Below are positions 17,859 through 25,674 of a DNA stretch of 64,000 nt, in pieces. Both the position numbers and the translations under genes were made by a program. The stretch spans positions 3,565,001 through 3,629,000 of the forward strand of contig NZ_JACHKA010000001.1 of assembly GCF_014203955.1 (NCBI RefSeq). The letters run 5' to 3'. The DNA comes from Sphingobium lignivorans (lineage in GTDB: Bacteria; Pseudomonadota; Alphaproteobacteria; Sphingomonadales; Sphingomonadaceae). The notes under the pieces were generated by a model, which saw only the letters and a program-made list of their open reading frames with translations, was not told the DNA's origin and did no database searches. How positions within the stretch are numbered: position 1 is the first letter of the stretch; every line of letters starts with the position of its first letter.

Positions 17859-18098
17859 ATGGATCAGGAAGCCGTCATCGCCGACATCGAGGCGCGAGCG
17901 TTCGCCGCCCGTGTTTCCATCAGCTCCATCTGCAGGCTGGCGGGGGTCCATCCCACGACGTTCAGCCGCTGGAAGAAGTCGGACGGCAACCCGCAGCCGA
18001 TCAGCGCCAACATGTCGAGCATCGAAAAGCTCTATGCCGCTCTCGCCGAGATCGAGGGCCGCAAGCGCAGGATGGCCCGGAAGGCGGTGCGGGCATGA
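17859..18098 (+). CDS. Ner/Cro-like HTH regulator
   Basis: 79-residue DNA-binding protein. The HTH is seen in SISSICRLAGVHPTTFSRWK, and the C-terminus is basic (GRKRRMARKAVRA). It is the first gene of the plus-strand early operon, opposite the repressor, so it should turn down early and repressor transcription during lytic growth as Ner does in Mu. It starts 12 bp after the last operator dyad and has no clear Shine-Dalgarno, so leader-poor translation is possible. The stop overlaps the next plus-strand ATG by ATGA. Confidence 0.85.
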   Translation: MDQEAVIADIEARAFAARVSISSICRLAGVHPTTFSRWKKSDGNPQPISANMSSIEKLYAALAEIEGRKRRMARKAVRA

Positions 18099-18499
18099 GT
18101 GGCCGATGGGACGCATACCGCGCGGCGATCCGCGCGGCGGTCGACGCTGAGCAGACCATAGCCGCACGGTCAGTCATTGGCCGGGATGACGGCGCGGATG
18201 CGCAGCTCGTCAAGCAGCAGCTCCAGCGCCTCGGCCGCTTCCGTCTGCCCAACCTGCAGGGCCGCGCGGCGCTTCACATCCGCGCTCTGCGCCGTCGCCT
18301 GCGCGCTGCCCGGAAGCTGCCGGTCCACCGCTTCGATGTGCGCCATCAGCATCAGCCGCAAGCCTTCGATCATCGCGCCGGCCCGGTCCGGATCGTCTTC
18401 GCCTGCACTGCTCATGGGCCCTCCAGTCCTGCTTCAACTGCCGCTGACGCTAACAGCGCCGCCGGCTCCCCGCATCGTCTAAGTGGAGACCAGAATTGA
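18095..18499 (+). CDS. Possible early phage ORF (strand ambiguous)
   Basis: 134-codon ORF bounded by ATGA overlap with the Ner-like gene and TTGA overlap with the ParB-domain gene, which argues that it is translated. The first 50 residues look protein-like (MSGRWDAYRAAIRAAVDAEQ), but the rest turns His/Arg/Gln-rich (RHQHQPQ), typical of an antisense frame, and an 81-codon minus-strand ORF in exactly opposed codons has better composition. Either only the first part is real, or the frame is maintained with unusual composition. No family recognised. Confidence 0.4.
   Translation: MSGRWDAYRAAIRAAVDAEQTIAARSVIGRDDGADAQLVKQQLQRLGRFRLPNLQGRAALHIRALRRRLRAARKLPVHRFDVRHQHQPQAFDHRAGPVRIVFACTAHGPSSPASTAADANSAAGSPHRLSGDQN
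18170..18415 (-). CDS. Possible antisense small protein
   Basis: 81-codon minus-strand ORF, MSSAGEDDPDRAGAMIEGLR onward, predicted helical (TEAAEALELLLDELRIRAV), with G or C in nearly all third positions, as in real genes here. It opposes the plus-strand ORF 18095-18499 codon for codon. A minus-strand gene within the early operon would be unusual; I give both because sequence alone does not decide. Confidence 0.4.
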   Translation of the reverse strand: MSSAGEDDPDRAGAMIEGLRLMLMAHIEAVDRQLPGSAQATAQSADVKRRAALQVGQTEAAEALELLLDELRIRAVIPAND

Positions 18500-19467
18500 G
18501 CGCTCGCGCCTCCCTCCTGACCGGAGCAACACTCTTCGACCTCGATCCTTCCGAGATCGAGACGGCCGACCGGATCGGCTTCCTGCATGTCGACAAGGCA
18601 GCGGCGCTCGGACGACTCATGGCAGTCGACGGGCAGCGCGATCCGATCAAGGTCACGAAGAATCGCAAGGGTGCCGCGCGACCGTGGCGCCTCGTCACCG
18701 GCATGCACCGCACGCACGGCGCCGAGCTGGAAGGCATCAGGGTCTGGGCGATAGAGGTCTCAGGCAAGCCGGAAGACCTCGCCGACCTTGAGGCGTCCGA
18801 GAATCTGCACCGGCGCCCACTGGCCCCGATCGAGCGCGCGAAGTTCGTCCATGCTCTTGCCATGGCGGCGCAGGAACGGCTCGCCCGCGAGCATGGCAAT
18901 CTCAAGCAGCAGCAGCTCGCCATCAAGGCCCGCTGGCAGCGCGTCAAAGGGGGCGAACTTCGCGCCGAGCAGGCCCTCCAGGAGGAGAGCGACGATACGG
19001 CGGACAAGATGTCCGCCGTATACGGGTGGCAGGATTCGGCGGCCGATGCGCTTGCCCTGGACAAGCGGACGATCCGGCGCGCGCTGGAGCTTTTCCACCT
19101 TGTCGTCGAGCCGTTCCCCGACCTGATCGAGCCGCTCGCCCGCCATCCCGTCGTTGGCGAGAACGGGGCCCAGCTCAAGATCCTCGCCGACATCCGCAAC
19201 GAAGATCAGCGCCGCAAGGTGATCGAGGCGCTGCTCGCCGATGACGGGCTCAATGCAGAAGATGCGCGGATCAACGTCGGCGTCTCCAGTCCTGCCGGGC
19301 CGGCGCCGCAGCCACATCAGAAGCACGTCAACGCCGTTGTGGGCAATCTCGATCGGCTGAGCGCCAGCCAACAGAAGCGCTTCCTCGGCGAGTTCGTCTC
19401 GGCGCTCAAGACGATCGAGATCAAGCGGCAGCTGCGCGACATCCTTAACGAGGAGTTGGGCGAATGA
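18496..19467 (+). CDS. ParB/Srx-domain DNA-binding protein
   Basis: 323-residue early phage protein with a TTG start preceded by GTGGAG. The ParB N-terminal nuclease-like domain spans about residues 15-110: a GQRDPIKV strand, then RPWRLVTGMHRTHGAEL (the catalytic-type G-x-HR variant) and ADLEASENLHRRPLAPIERA. A helical central region with an HTH-like segment (YGWQDSAADALALDKRTIRR) follows. No ParA partner is present, so plasmid-type partition is unlikely; in transposable phages such proteins are thought to act as early regulators. It overlaps the next gene by ATGA. Confidence 0.85.
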   Translation: MSARASLLTGATLFDLDPSEIETADRIGFLHVDKAAALGRLMAVDGQRDPIKVTKNRKGAARPWRLVTGMHRTHGAELEGIRVWAIEVSGKPEDLADLEASENLHRRPLAPIERAKFVHALAMAAQERLAREHGNLKQQQLAIKARWQRVKGGELRAEQALQEESDDTADKMSAVYGWQDSAADALALDKRTIRRALELFHLVVEPFPDLIEPLARHPVVGENGAQLKILADIRNEDQRRKVIEALLADDGLNAEDARINVGVSSPAGPAPQPHQKHVNAVVGNLDRLSASQQKRFLGEFVSALKTIEIKRQLRDILNEELGE

Positions 19468-19733
19468 ACCGCAAACGTCGTGCCGAAATCGACGGGCTGA
19501 TCGCTTCCCTGCGGGAGATCGAGAGAGAACTAGGGCGTCAACAGGACATCCTCGCGGATATCAGCAGCGACGAAGAAGCCTATCGTGACGCCATCCCTGA
19601 AGGACTCTGGGAGAGCGAGCGCTACCTCAGGGCTGAAGCATCGGCCGAGGCGCTCTGCACCGCCCATGACGAACTGGTCACGCTTTTCGACTTCGACAGT
19701 GTGATCGCCTCTCTTGAGGAGGCCAAGCAGTGA
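19464..19733 (+). CDS. Hypothetical early phage protein
   Basis: 89-residue acidic, helical protein (IDGLIASLREIERELGRQQD) with no recognised domain. It is translationally coupled at both ends: ATGA with the ParB-domain gene and GTGA with the next ORF. The N-terminal half could form a short coiled coil. Confidence 0.7.
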   Translation: MNRKRRAEIDGLIASLREIERELGRQQDILADISSDEEAYRDAIPEGLWESERYLRAEASAEALCTAHDELVTLFDFDSVIASLEEAKQ

Positions 19734-19981
19734 GTTGGCTTCCCAGCATCACAATGAGCCGCTGGTGTTCATGCGAGAGCGATGACGCGACCTTCGAAGG
19801 CCGCGAGGTCAGCCTGCGCTGGGGACGGATGCTGTTCGTGATCGCCTGCGGGCGGAAGGACGTCATCGTCCCGCCACACAAGGCTGGCGCGAGCGACCAA
19901 GCAGACAAGGGGATCGCGGGCGGCGCGAAGAAACACTTCCGCTACCAGCAGTCCAAGGGAGATGGCGACTATGCGCGGTGA
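19730..19981 (+). CDS. Hypothetical early phage protein (GTG start)
   Basis: 83-residue basic protein starting at GTG 19730 inside the preceding stop (GTGA). It contains CSCESDDATFEGREVSLRWG and a Lys/Gly-rich tail. No domain recognised. It overlaps the start of the methyltransferase gene by 11 bp, so it belongs to the same transcript. Confidence 0.6.
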   Translation: MSWLPSITMSRWCSCESDDATFEGREVSLRWGRMLFVIACGRKDVIVPPHKAGASDQADKGIAGGAKKHFRYQQSKGDGDYAR

Positions 19982-20633
19982 CATCTCCACTGGCCGCGCC
20001 AAGAACCGGCATCCGCTCGACTGGTATGTGGAGCAGGGCTGGGAGTGGGACCAGATCGTCCGCGAGATCGGGTTGGCGCCCGAGCTGGAGCCGGATTGCC
20101 ATGTGTGGGATCCGGCCTGCGGCTATGGGCACAGCGGCCAGCGGCTTGAGGCTTATGGGCTTGGCGGCCGCATCATCCTTTCCGACCTGGTCCAGAACGT
20201 CGAATGGGATGAGTTCGAGACGGCACCGCGTTTCTTCGCGGCCGATTTCCTCGTGCTCGACCGGGCGCCGGCTCCGCGCTGCTCGATCTGGACGAATCCT
20301 CCCTACAGCTATCGGGCCGGCATCCTTGAGGCCTTCGTCCGGCAGGCAATGCGCCTCGCCACGGACCGTGTCGTCATGCTGGTGGCGCACAAGTGGCTGG
20401 CACCGGGCAAGAACCGCTCGCCGTTGTTCCGGCAGGATTTCCCGCCTGAACTGGTGCTCATCTTCTCCCAGCGGCCTTCGATGCCGCCCGGCGATCGGCT
20501 CCATGCCCTTGGCAACCGCGCCTATCGCGGCGGCGTGATCGACTATGCGGCGGTGGTCTGGGACGTGCGCTGCCCGACCAAGCCCGGCGACACGCGGACC
20601 GTCTGGCTGCCGCCCCTGGGGAGGACACGCTGA
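19971..20633 (+). CDS. DNA adenine methyltransferase-like protein (NPPY motif)
   Basis: 220-residue protein with methyltransferase hallmarks: a motif I-like glycine region in VWDPACGYGHSGQRL near residue 45 and motif IV NPPY in CSIWTNPPYSYRAG near residue 104, the signature of N6-adenine (or N4-cytosine) DNA methyltransferases. No separate target-recognition domain is obvious, so specificity is unknown. I start it at ATG 19971, 9 bases after GGGAG; ATG 19962 sits directly on that site. A phage early methylase most likely protects its DNA from host restriction. Alternatively it is an orphan enzyme that modifies DNA in another way. Confidence 0.78.
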   Translation: MRGDISTGRAKNRHPLDWYVEQGWEWDQIVREIGLAPELEPDCHVWDPACGYGHSGQRLEAYGLGGRIILSDLVQNVEWDEFETAPRFFAADFLVLDRAPAPRCSIWTNPPYSYRAGILEAFVRQAMRLATDRVVMLVAHKWLAPGKNRSPLFRQDFPPELVLIFSQRPSMPPGDRLHALGNRAYRGGVIDYAAVVWDVRCPTKPGDTRTVWLPPLGRTR

Positions 20634-20863
20634 TGGTCGCGCAGGCAATTTCAGCCAAACAAATCAGGCTGCTCAAGGTGCTGCGGGAGCGCGATACCAT
20701 GATCGCGCGGTGGGATCATGGCGATCTTGCCTGGCTGGCACGGCGCGGATTCGTAAAGGGTCAGCACAGTTACACGACGAGCGGCAGGCTTTCAGCGCAG
20801 TATATCTGGCTGCTGGATGAGCGCGGCCGGGCCTTTCTTGAAGAGGAAAGGGCCGGCCAATGA
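20633..20863 (+). CDS. Hypothetical early phage protein, winged-helix-like
   Basis: 76 residues. The pattern of helix (AISAKQIRLLKVLRERD), then WLARRGFVKG and a beta wing (HSYTTSGRLSAQYIWLLDER), resembles a minimal winged helix, but I cannot assign a family. It starts in the TGATG overlap with the methyltransferase gene and ends in an ATGA overlap with the next gene. Confidence 0.65.
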   Translation: MVAQAISAKQIRLLKVLRERDTMIARWDHGDLAWLARRGFVKGQHSYTTSGRLSAQYIWLLDERGRAFLEEERAGQ

Positions 20864-21186
20864 ACGACTTCCGCGATATCTTCGCTCTCACCGCGTCCCG
20901 CGAACCGGCCAATTTTGGCGCCGTCTTCGACCTGATGAAGGCGCGCAATCTCGCGGCATTGCCCTGGCATTTCGGCTCGGTGTCTTTCGAGCTGTTCGAA
21001 CTGGCTGAGGACCCGGCGCGACGTCGCGTGCAGGACGAAGTCGGGTGCTGCCTTGAGGGCGACACCTTCTATCTCGGGCTGTTCAAGCGCGACGGATCGG
21101 CCTCGATCGCAGCGATGCCGGGCTGGATGGCCGACGGGCTCGCCCACTTCATCCACTTCGACATTTGCGGAGCAGCGCGGCCATGA
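20860..21186 (+). CDS. Hypothetical early phage protein
   Basis: 108-residue soluble protein (MNDFRDIFALTASREPANFG) with alternating beta-type and helical segments and no known motif. Coupled by ATGA overlaps to both neighbours in the early operon. Confidence 0.65.
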   Translation: MNDFRDIFALTASREPANFGAVFDLMKARNLAALPWHFGSVSFELFELAEDPARRRVQDEVGCCLEGDTFYLGLFKRDGSASIAAMPGWMADGLAHFIHFDICGAARP

Positions 21187-21416
21187 CCAAGCGCACCTGC
21201 CCAGCAGCTGGCTGCATCAGCTGGACGGCACCCGGGAAATTCATGTGCCGCCCGCACTGGTTCGGGCTGCCGAAGCCGCTTCGCGATGAAGTGTGGCGGA
21301 CGTGGCGGATCATCGAGAGCGCGACGCATCGCCGTGCAGAGCCGGAGCAGCGGCTCGCAGACATCCGCGCCTATCGCGCGGCCTGCGCCGCTGCCGAAGC
21401 ATGGTGGAACGACTGA
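21183..21416 (+). CDS. Small cysteine/histidine-containing phage protein
   Basis: 77 residues. The N-terminus shows C-x4-C (RTCPAAGCIS) followed by FMCRPHWFGLP, which could bind one zinc ion, and then a helical tail (LADIRAYRAACAAAEAWW). I recall this short Cys/His 'CRPHW' type from many alphaproteobacterial phages, without known function. ATGA and TGATG overlaps tie it to its neighbours. Confidence 0.7.
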   Translation: MTKRTCPAAGCISWTAPGKFMCRPHWFGLPKPLRDEVWRTWRIIESATHRRAEPEQRLADIRAYRAACAAAEAWWND

Positions 21417-21658
21417 TGGGCCGCACCGTCAATCGCGCCGCAGAGTTGCGCGCCGCCCGCGAGGCTTTCGAGCTGGCGATGGAGCTGGGCTGCACGCCGC
21501 GCGCGGCGGCGCACGAGTTGCGCCGTCGCAGGCTGGCCGCACTGCGCGCCTGCGGCCGGCACGCCGACGCCGCCCGGCCACCGGCCGAACCCGATCTCTC
21601 CGCGCCCGGCGCGGCAGGTTTCAGCGACTGGCACTCGCGCTGGATGATGAGGGATTGA
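21416..21658 (+). CDS. Hypothetical early phage protein
   Basis: 80 residues, strongly basic and helical in the first half (NRAAELRAAREAFELAMELG, then RRRRLAAL), Pro-rich linker, and a C-terminal SDWHSRW. Starts in the TGATG overlap. The basic helical half may bind nucleic acid; no family recognised. Confidence 0.6.
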   Translation: MGRTVNRAAELRAAREAFELAMELGCTPRAAAHELRRRRLAALRACGRHADAARPPAEPDLSAPGAAGFSDWHSRWMMRD

Positions 21659-21660
21659 CC

Positions 21661-21807
21661 ATGAGCAATATCCGCCCCGCACCGCTCGCGCTCACGCCGG
21701 AGACTGTCCGTGCCGTGACGATGGGCACGCCCGCGACGCGCATCGCCTATGTGCCGCTGCTGCCGATCAAACTGGCCGATGGCCAGCGCCGGAAGGTGAA
21801 ACCATGA
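21661..21807 (+). CDS. Short early phage ORF
   Basis: 48-codon ORF (MSNIRPAPLALTPETVRAVT) starting 2 bases after the previous stop, with an ATGA overlap to the next gene. It ends in a basic tail (DGQRRKVKP). Kept because of its coding spacing; no function. Confidence 0.5.
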   Translation: MSNIRPAPLALTPETVRAVTMGTPATRIAYVPLLPIKLADGQRRKVKP

Positions 21808-21968
21808 TCCGGCTCGCCGCATGGCTGGCAGGCAGCAGCGTCCGCCCCTGCATCCCCTCGGAGCCCCGCCGGATGGACGGGCGCGGGCTGCTCCTCGGCC
21901 TTGCCCCCGCGCTCGCGGCGCTCGTGTTCGTCGCATGCATCATCGCGATATGGGGGATGATGCCATGA
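21804..21968 (+). CDS. Small single-span membrane protein
   Basis: 54 residues. Polar N-terminal half, then a hydrophobic helix (LLLGLAPALAALVFVACIIA). Start and stop overlap neighbours by ATGA. Likely an inner-membrane peptide; role unknown, possibly in early host takeover or exclusion. Confidence 0.55.
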   Translation: MIRLAAWLAGSSVRPCIPSEPRRMDGRGLLLGLAPALAALVFVACIIAIWGMMP

Positions 21969-22063
21969 TCGATGAACTCGGCCTGCTCACGGCCCGCGCC
22001 ATCATGCTCGTGTTCATGGTCTCCGGCGCGATCGGCTGCCTGCTCGGATGGTTTTCGAGATGA
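21965..22063 (+). CDS. Tiny single-span membrane peptide
   Basis: 32 residues (MIDELGLLTARAIMLVFMVS, then GAIGCLLGWFSR), almost entirely one transmembrane helix. ATGA overlaps on both sides support translation. Paired with the preceding membrane ORF; function unknown. Confidence 0.5.
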   Translation: MIDELGLLTARAIMLVFMVSGAIGCLLGWFSR

Positions 22064-22272
22064 GGCGCGCGCGGCCCAATCCCTATGCGCCGTTCCGCGA
22101 GGAATGCACCCGCCGCTGGAGCAGCATCACGCCGTTCCGGCTCGGCATGGTGATCGGCTCGGCCGGCGAGCCGCTGATCTGTCCTTATCCGGGCAAGGCC
22201 GCTGCCCGTGCCTTCGAGCAGGGCCGCATTCGCGGAATCAGAAGTCCGCTGCGGAGGCTGAGCGATGGCTAA
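22060..22272 (+). CDS. Hypothetical early phage protein
   Basis: 70 residues, basic (MRRARPNPYAPFREECTRRW), with a ribosome-modulation-factor-like small basic feel (GKAAARAFEQGRIRGIRSPL). I do not assert that family. It overlaps the next gene by 8 bp. Confidence 0.55.
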   Translation: MRRARPNPYAPFREECTRRWSSITPFRLGMVIGSAGEPLICPYPGKAAARAFEQGRIRGIRSPLRRLSDG

Positions 22273-22735
22273 GGCCAAGCCTCATCCCGGCCAGATAGCG
22301 TTCGCCTTCGATCCACCGGCAGCGCCGGTGGGTCCGGCTGCGCTGGCGGGGCTGGAGCGGCGCATTTCCGGCGCCACGGCGACCATTCTCAATTCCGATC
22401 CGCGCAGCCGCGAAGTGATCGCGGCCGAGATGAGCGTGCTGCTGGACGAGGAGATCAGCCGCGCGATGCTGGATGCCTATGCCAGCCCGGCGCGCGAGGG
22501 ACACAAGGTCATCATGTCGCGCTTTCTCGCGCTCGTGGCCGTCTGCGAGCGGCACGACCTGCTCGACCAGGTGCTGCGCGAGATCGGCGCCGCCGTGCTG
22601 GTCGGCGAGGAGCTGCACACCGCGCGGCTCGGCCACCTCGATCGGCAGATCGCCAAACTGAAAATCGAAAGACAGCGCCTTGCTGGCACGGCGCCGCTCA
22701 TCCGGGGGAAGAAGCATGGCCACGGCACCCATTGA
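22265..22735 (+). CDS. Hypothetical phage protein upstream of transposase
   Basis: 156-residue, mostly helical protein. It has a region SREVIAAEMSVLLDEEISRA and a long C-terminal helix (LGHLDRQIAKLKIERQRLAG). No domain is recognised. The position immediately upstream of the transposase, with 20 bp overlap, suggests a part in early replication control. Confidence 0.65.
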   Translation: MAKAKPHPGQIAFAFDPPAAPVGPAALAGLERRISGATATILNSDPRSREVIAAEMSVLLDEEISRAMLDAYASPAREGHKVIMSRFLALVAVCERHDLLDQVLREIGAAVLVGEELHTARLGHLDRQIAKLKIERQRLAGTAPLIRGKKHGHGTH

Positions 22736-24701
22736 AGATCGCCTGCCGCTCGACGAGGCGACCATGCGTGCGTGGTTTACCGCCGCCGAGCTGGCCGAGC
22801 TGCGCCTGCCCGGTCTCCCCACGGACAAGCGCGCCGTCAATCGCCGCGCCCGCGACGAGCGCTGGCAGTACCGGACCGACGCGAGCGGCGCGCTGCTGAG
22901 CCGACCGCGTGCCGGCCGGGGTGGCGGGACCGAGTTCCACGTCTCGCTGCTGCCCGGCGCCGCCCGGCTTGAGCTTGCGCGGCGCGGCATCGGTGCGCGA
23001 CCGGCCCCGGCGGAAGCAGAGGCCCAGAACGGCGGCAGCTGGCGCTGGTATGACGGGCAGACGGCGAAGACCAAGGCGGAGGCCGAGCGGCGTCTTGCCA
23101 TCATCGCGGAACTGCATCTGCAGCGGGAGGCCGGGGAGACTTGGACGGCAGCGGTCGCGGCCGGCGCCCGGCGGCACAGCGTGGGCAGTTCCACGCTGTG
23201 GAGCTGGCTGCGCCTGGTCGAAGGTGTTGCGCGGCCCGACTGGCTTCCCGCCCTGGCGCCGCGCCGGAAGGGCGGCGGGGCCGAGGCGCCTATCGATCCC
23301 GAGCTGTGGCATATCTACAAATCGGACTGCCTGCGCGCATCGAGTCCGACCTTCACCAGCTGCTACGAACGAACGGCCGATATCGCGGCTCAAAGAGGCC
23401 TTTCATTACCCTCTGAGAGGACGCTTCGGCGGCGGCTGGAAAGCGAAGTCCACCCCAGCGTCCTTCGGCTGGCCCGCGAAGGGGAAGAAGCGCTGCGGCG
23501 CTCGATTCCCGCCCAGCGGCGCACGGTCGAACATCTGCGCGCGCTCGAATGGGTGAACGTGGACGGCCACAAGTTCGACGTGACGGTGGGCCACCCGGTG
23601 ACGGGCAAGCCGATCCGCCCCGTCATGGTGGCGCTGCAGGACATCCACAGCAGCAAGGTGCTGGCATGGCGCGTCGGCGAAACCGAAAGCGCGGCGCTCG
23701 CGCGAATGGCCTTCGCCGACCTGATCCGTAACTGGGGCATCCCGAAGCACTGCCTGCTCGACAACGGCCGCGGCTTCGCCAGCAAGTGGCTGACCGGCGG
23801 CGCCCGCACCCGATTCCGCTTCAAGATTCGGGACGAGGAACCGACCGGCCTGCTGACCGCGCTGGGCGTCAATATCCACTGGGCGCTGCCCTATCGCGGC
23901 CAGTCCAAGCCGATCGAGCGGGCCTTCCGGGACCTGTGCGACACCATCGGCCGCTCGCCCGACGCGGATGGCGCCTACACCGGCAACAACCCGATGAACA
24001 AGCCGCACAACTACGGCAGCAAAGTGATGCGCTGGGCGGACTTCCTCGCGCTCGTCGACCGGGAAATCGCGCGTCACAATGCACGGCTGGGCCGCAAGGG
24101 TCGCCACTATGCCGGCCGCAGCTTCGACGAGGTGTTCGCGGCCAGCTACGCGACCGCCGATATCGGCAAGGCGAGCCCCGACCATCTCCGGCAGGCGCTG
24201 CTGGCGGCCGAGCAGAAGCGCGTGAACCGCCAGACCGGCGAAGTCGAACTGTTCGGCAATCGCTACTGGGCGCCCGGCTGCGATCTCGTGCGCGGCCAGC
24301 TCGTCACGGTGCGGTTCGACCCGGACGATCTCCACGGCGAGGTCCACCTGTATGGCCAGGACGGCGCCTATCTGACGACGGCGCCGGTCATCATGGACAC
24401 CGGATTCGACAATGTCGCGGGCGCCAAGGCCACCGGCAAGCGCTGGGCGGAGCATCGCAAGCGCATCCGCGACGGGCTCGCGGCCGAGCAGCTGATCGCC
24501 GCCGAGGAACTCGCGCGCCTGCTGCCGGCCGCCGCCGAACCCTCCATGCCCGAGCCCTCCGTGCTGCGCACCCATCGCCATCGCGGACAGACGGCCGCCG
24601 CGCTTCGCGCCGCGCCCGAGCCGAAGGCCGCGCAGGAGGCTGCGCCCAACCCCGAGTTCAACCGCCTCGCACAGCGCGCCGCGCTGCGACTGATCGAGTA
24701 G
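22716..24701 (+). CDS. muA: Mu-type transposase (MuA-like, DDE)
   Basis: 661-residue integrase/transposase that joins phage ends to target DNA and drives replicative transposition. The N-terminal Mu-type HTH spans residues 8-60 (WFTAAELAELRLPGLPTDKR...W). The helical end-binding part follows, then the RNase-H-like core with catalytic D near 282 (WVNVDGHKFD), D near 348 (CLLDNGRGF) and E near 400 (SKPIERAFRD). The C-terminal Mu-type beta-barrel and a flexible tail complete it. ATG 22716 is chosen with GGGGGAAGAAG upstream. All three catalytic residues are present, so it looks active. MuB follows after 16 bases. Confidence 0.96.
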   Translation: MATAPIEDRLPLDEATMRAWFTAAELAELRLPGLPTDKRAVNRRARDERWQYRTDASGALLSRPRAGRGGGTEFHVSLLPGAARLELARRGIGARPAPAEAEAQNGGSWRWYDGQTAKTKAEAERRLAIIAELHLQREAGETWTAAVAAGARRHSVGSSTLWSWLRLVEGVARPDWLPALAPRRKGGGAEAPIDPELWHIYKSDCLRASSPTFTSCYERTADIAAQRGLSLPSERTLRRRLESEVHPSVLRLAREGEEALRRSIPAQRRTVEHLRALEWVNVDGHKFDVTVGHPVTGKPIRPVMVALQDIHSSKVLAWRVGETESAALARMAFADLIRNWGIPKHCLLDNGRGFASKWLTGGARTRFRFKIRDEEPTGLLTALGVNIHWALPYRGQSKPIERAFRDLCDTIGRSPDADGAYTGNNPMNKPHNYGSKVMRWADFLALVDREIARHNARLGRKGRHYAGRSFDEVFAASYATADIGKASPDHLRQALLAAEQKRVNRQTGEVELFGNRYWAPGCDLVRGQLVTVRFDPDDLHGEVHLYGQDGAYLTTAPVIMDTGFDNVAGAKATGKRWAEHRKRIRDGLAAEQLIAAEELARLLPAAAEPSMPEPSVLRTHRHRGQTAAALRAAPEPKAAQEAAPNPEFNRLAQRAALRLIE

Positions 24702-24717
24702 AAGAAGGAAGCCCCGC

Positions 24718-25674
24718 ATGATCCACATCGATACTTTGCCGATCGACGTCGAGGAGGTGCGCGACTGGGCCAACGCCTATCGCGACAGCTTCTCGCCACC
24801 GCTCAGCTGGCCGAAGTTCGGGCAGTCCGTTGGCCTCCCGCACGGCACCCTGCAGCCCTTCTGCAAGGGCAAATATGCGGGTGACAACGAGCGCATCGCC
24901 CGCCAGCTCTACAAGTTCAAGCAGGGGCTGGAGAGCCGGGACGCGGTGCGCCAGTCGATCCCGGTCGACCCCGGCTATTTCGAGACGCCCACCTCGCTTC
25001 TCATCCGCGAGCTGCTCGCGGTGGCGCACAGCGGCACGATCACGGTCGGCGCCTTCGCGCCTGGGCTGGGCAAGACATACACCGCCGAGGACTTCACTGG
25101 CCGTGTGCAGCCGGTCTCGATGATAACCCTCGACGGTATCACCGGGACACGCAACGGCATCATCCGGGCGACGGCCGACGCACTGAACGTCGCACAGTCG
25201 CGCTGGGTGAGCGAACTCAACACGCTCGTCGTCCGGCACCTGCGCAAGGCGAAGGGCCTGCTCCTCATCGACGAGGCGAACCACGCTACCCCGGAAGCGC
25301 TCGAACAGCTGCGGAGCTGGCATGATGCCACTGGCGTCGGCATCTGCCTGCTCGGCAACGAGGAGCTGCTCGGCAAGATCACCAGCGGCGTGTCGTTCGC
25401 CCGCCTCAAGCGCCGCATCCGCCGCAGTGTGGTGCAGCAGGTGCCGCTTGAAGGCGACATCATCGCGTTCTGCGACGCCTGGCAGATATCGGACATCGGG
25501 ATCCGCGCACTGCTGAAAAAGCAGGCGATGCAGGGTGCATCTGGCGGCCTCGGCGAACTGACGCAGATCGTCAGCGACGCCGCCGTGCTCGCCGACGAAG
25601 ACGGCGGCCGGCTGGAGCTGGCGCATGTGCAATGGGCCATCCAGCGCCGCAAGATCGAGATCGTCCGGCCATGA
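24718..25674 (+). CDS. muB: MuB-like AAA+ ATPase, transposition target-selection protein
   Basis: 318-residue ATPase. An N-terminal HTH-like region (SWPKFGQSVGLPHGTLQPFC) is followed by an AAA+ core with Walker A APGLGKT near residue 112 and Walker B LLLIDEANH near 182, and a C-terminal helical region. MuB binds target DNA nonspecifically in its ATP form, activates MuA and gives target immunity. Start ATG 24718 has GAAGGAAG upstream. The stop overlaps the following DnaA-like gene by ATGA. Confidence 0.93.
   Translation: MIHIDTLPIDVEEVRDWANAYRDSFSPPLSWPKFGQSVGLPHGTLQPFCKGKYAGDNERIARQLYKFKQGLESRDAVRQSIPVDPGYFETPTSLLIRELLAVAHSGTITVGAFAPGLGKTYTAEDFTGRVQPVSMITLDGITGTRNGIIRATADALNVAQSRWVSELNTLVVRHLRKAKGLLLIDEANHATPEALEQLRSWHDATGVGICLLGNEELLGKITSGVSFARLKRRIRRSVVQQVPLEGDIIAFCDAWQISDIGIRALLKKQAMQGASGGLGELTQIVSDAAVLADEDGGRLELAHVQWAIQRRKIEIVRP

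Noticed and set aside
23406..24773. 455-codon minus-strand ORF
   Set aside because: Antisense shadow of the MuA gene, whose DDE residues are intact on the plus strand.
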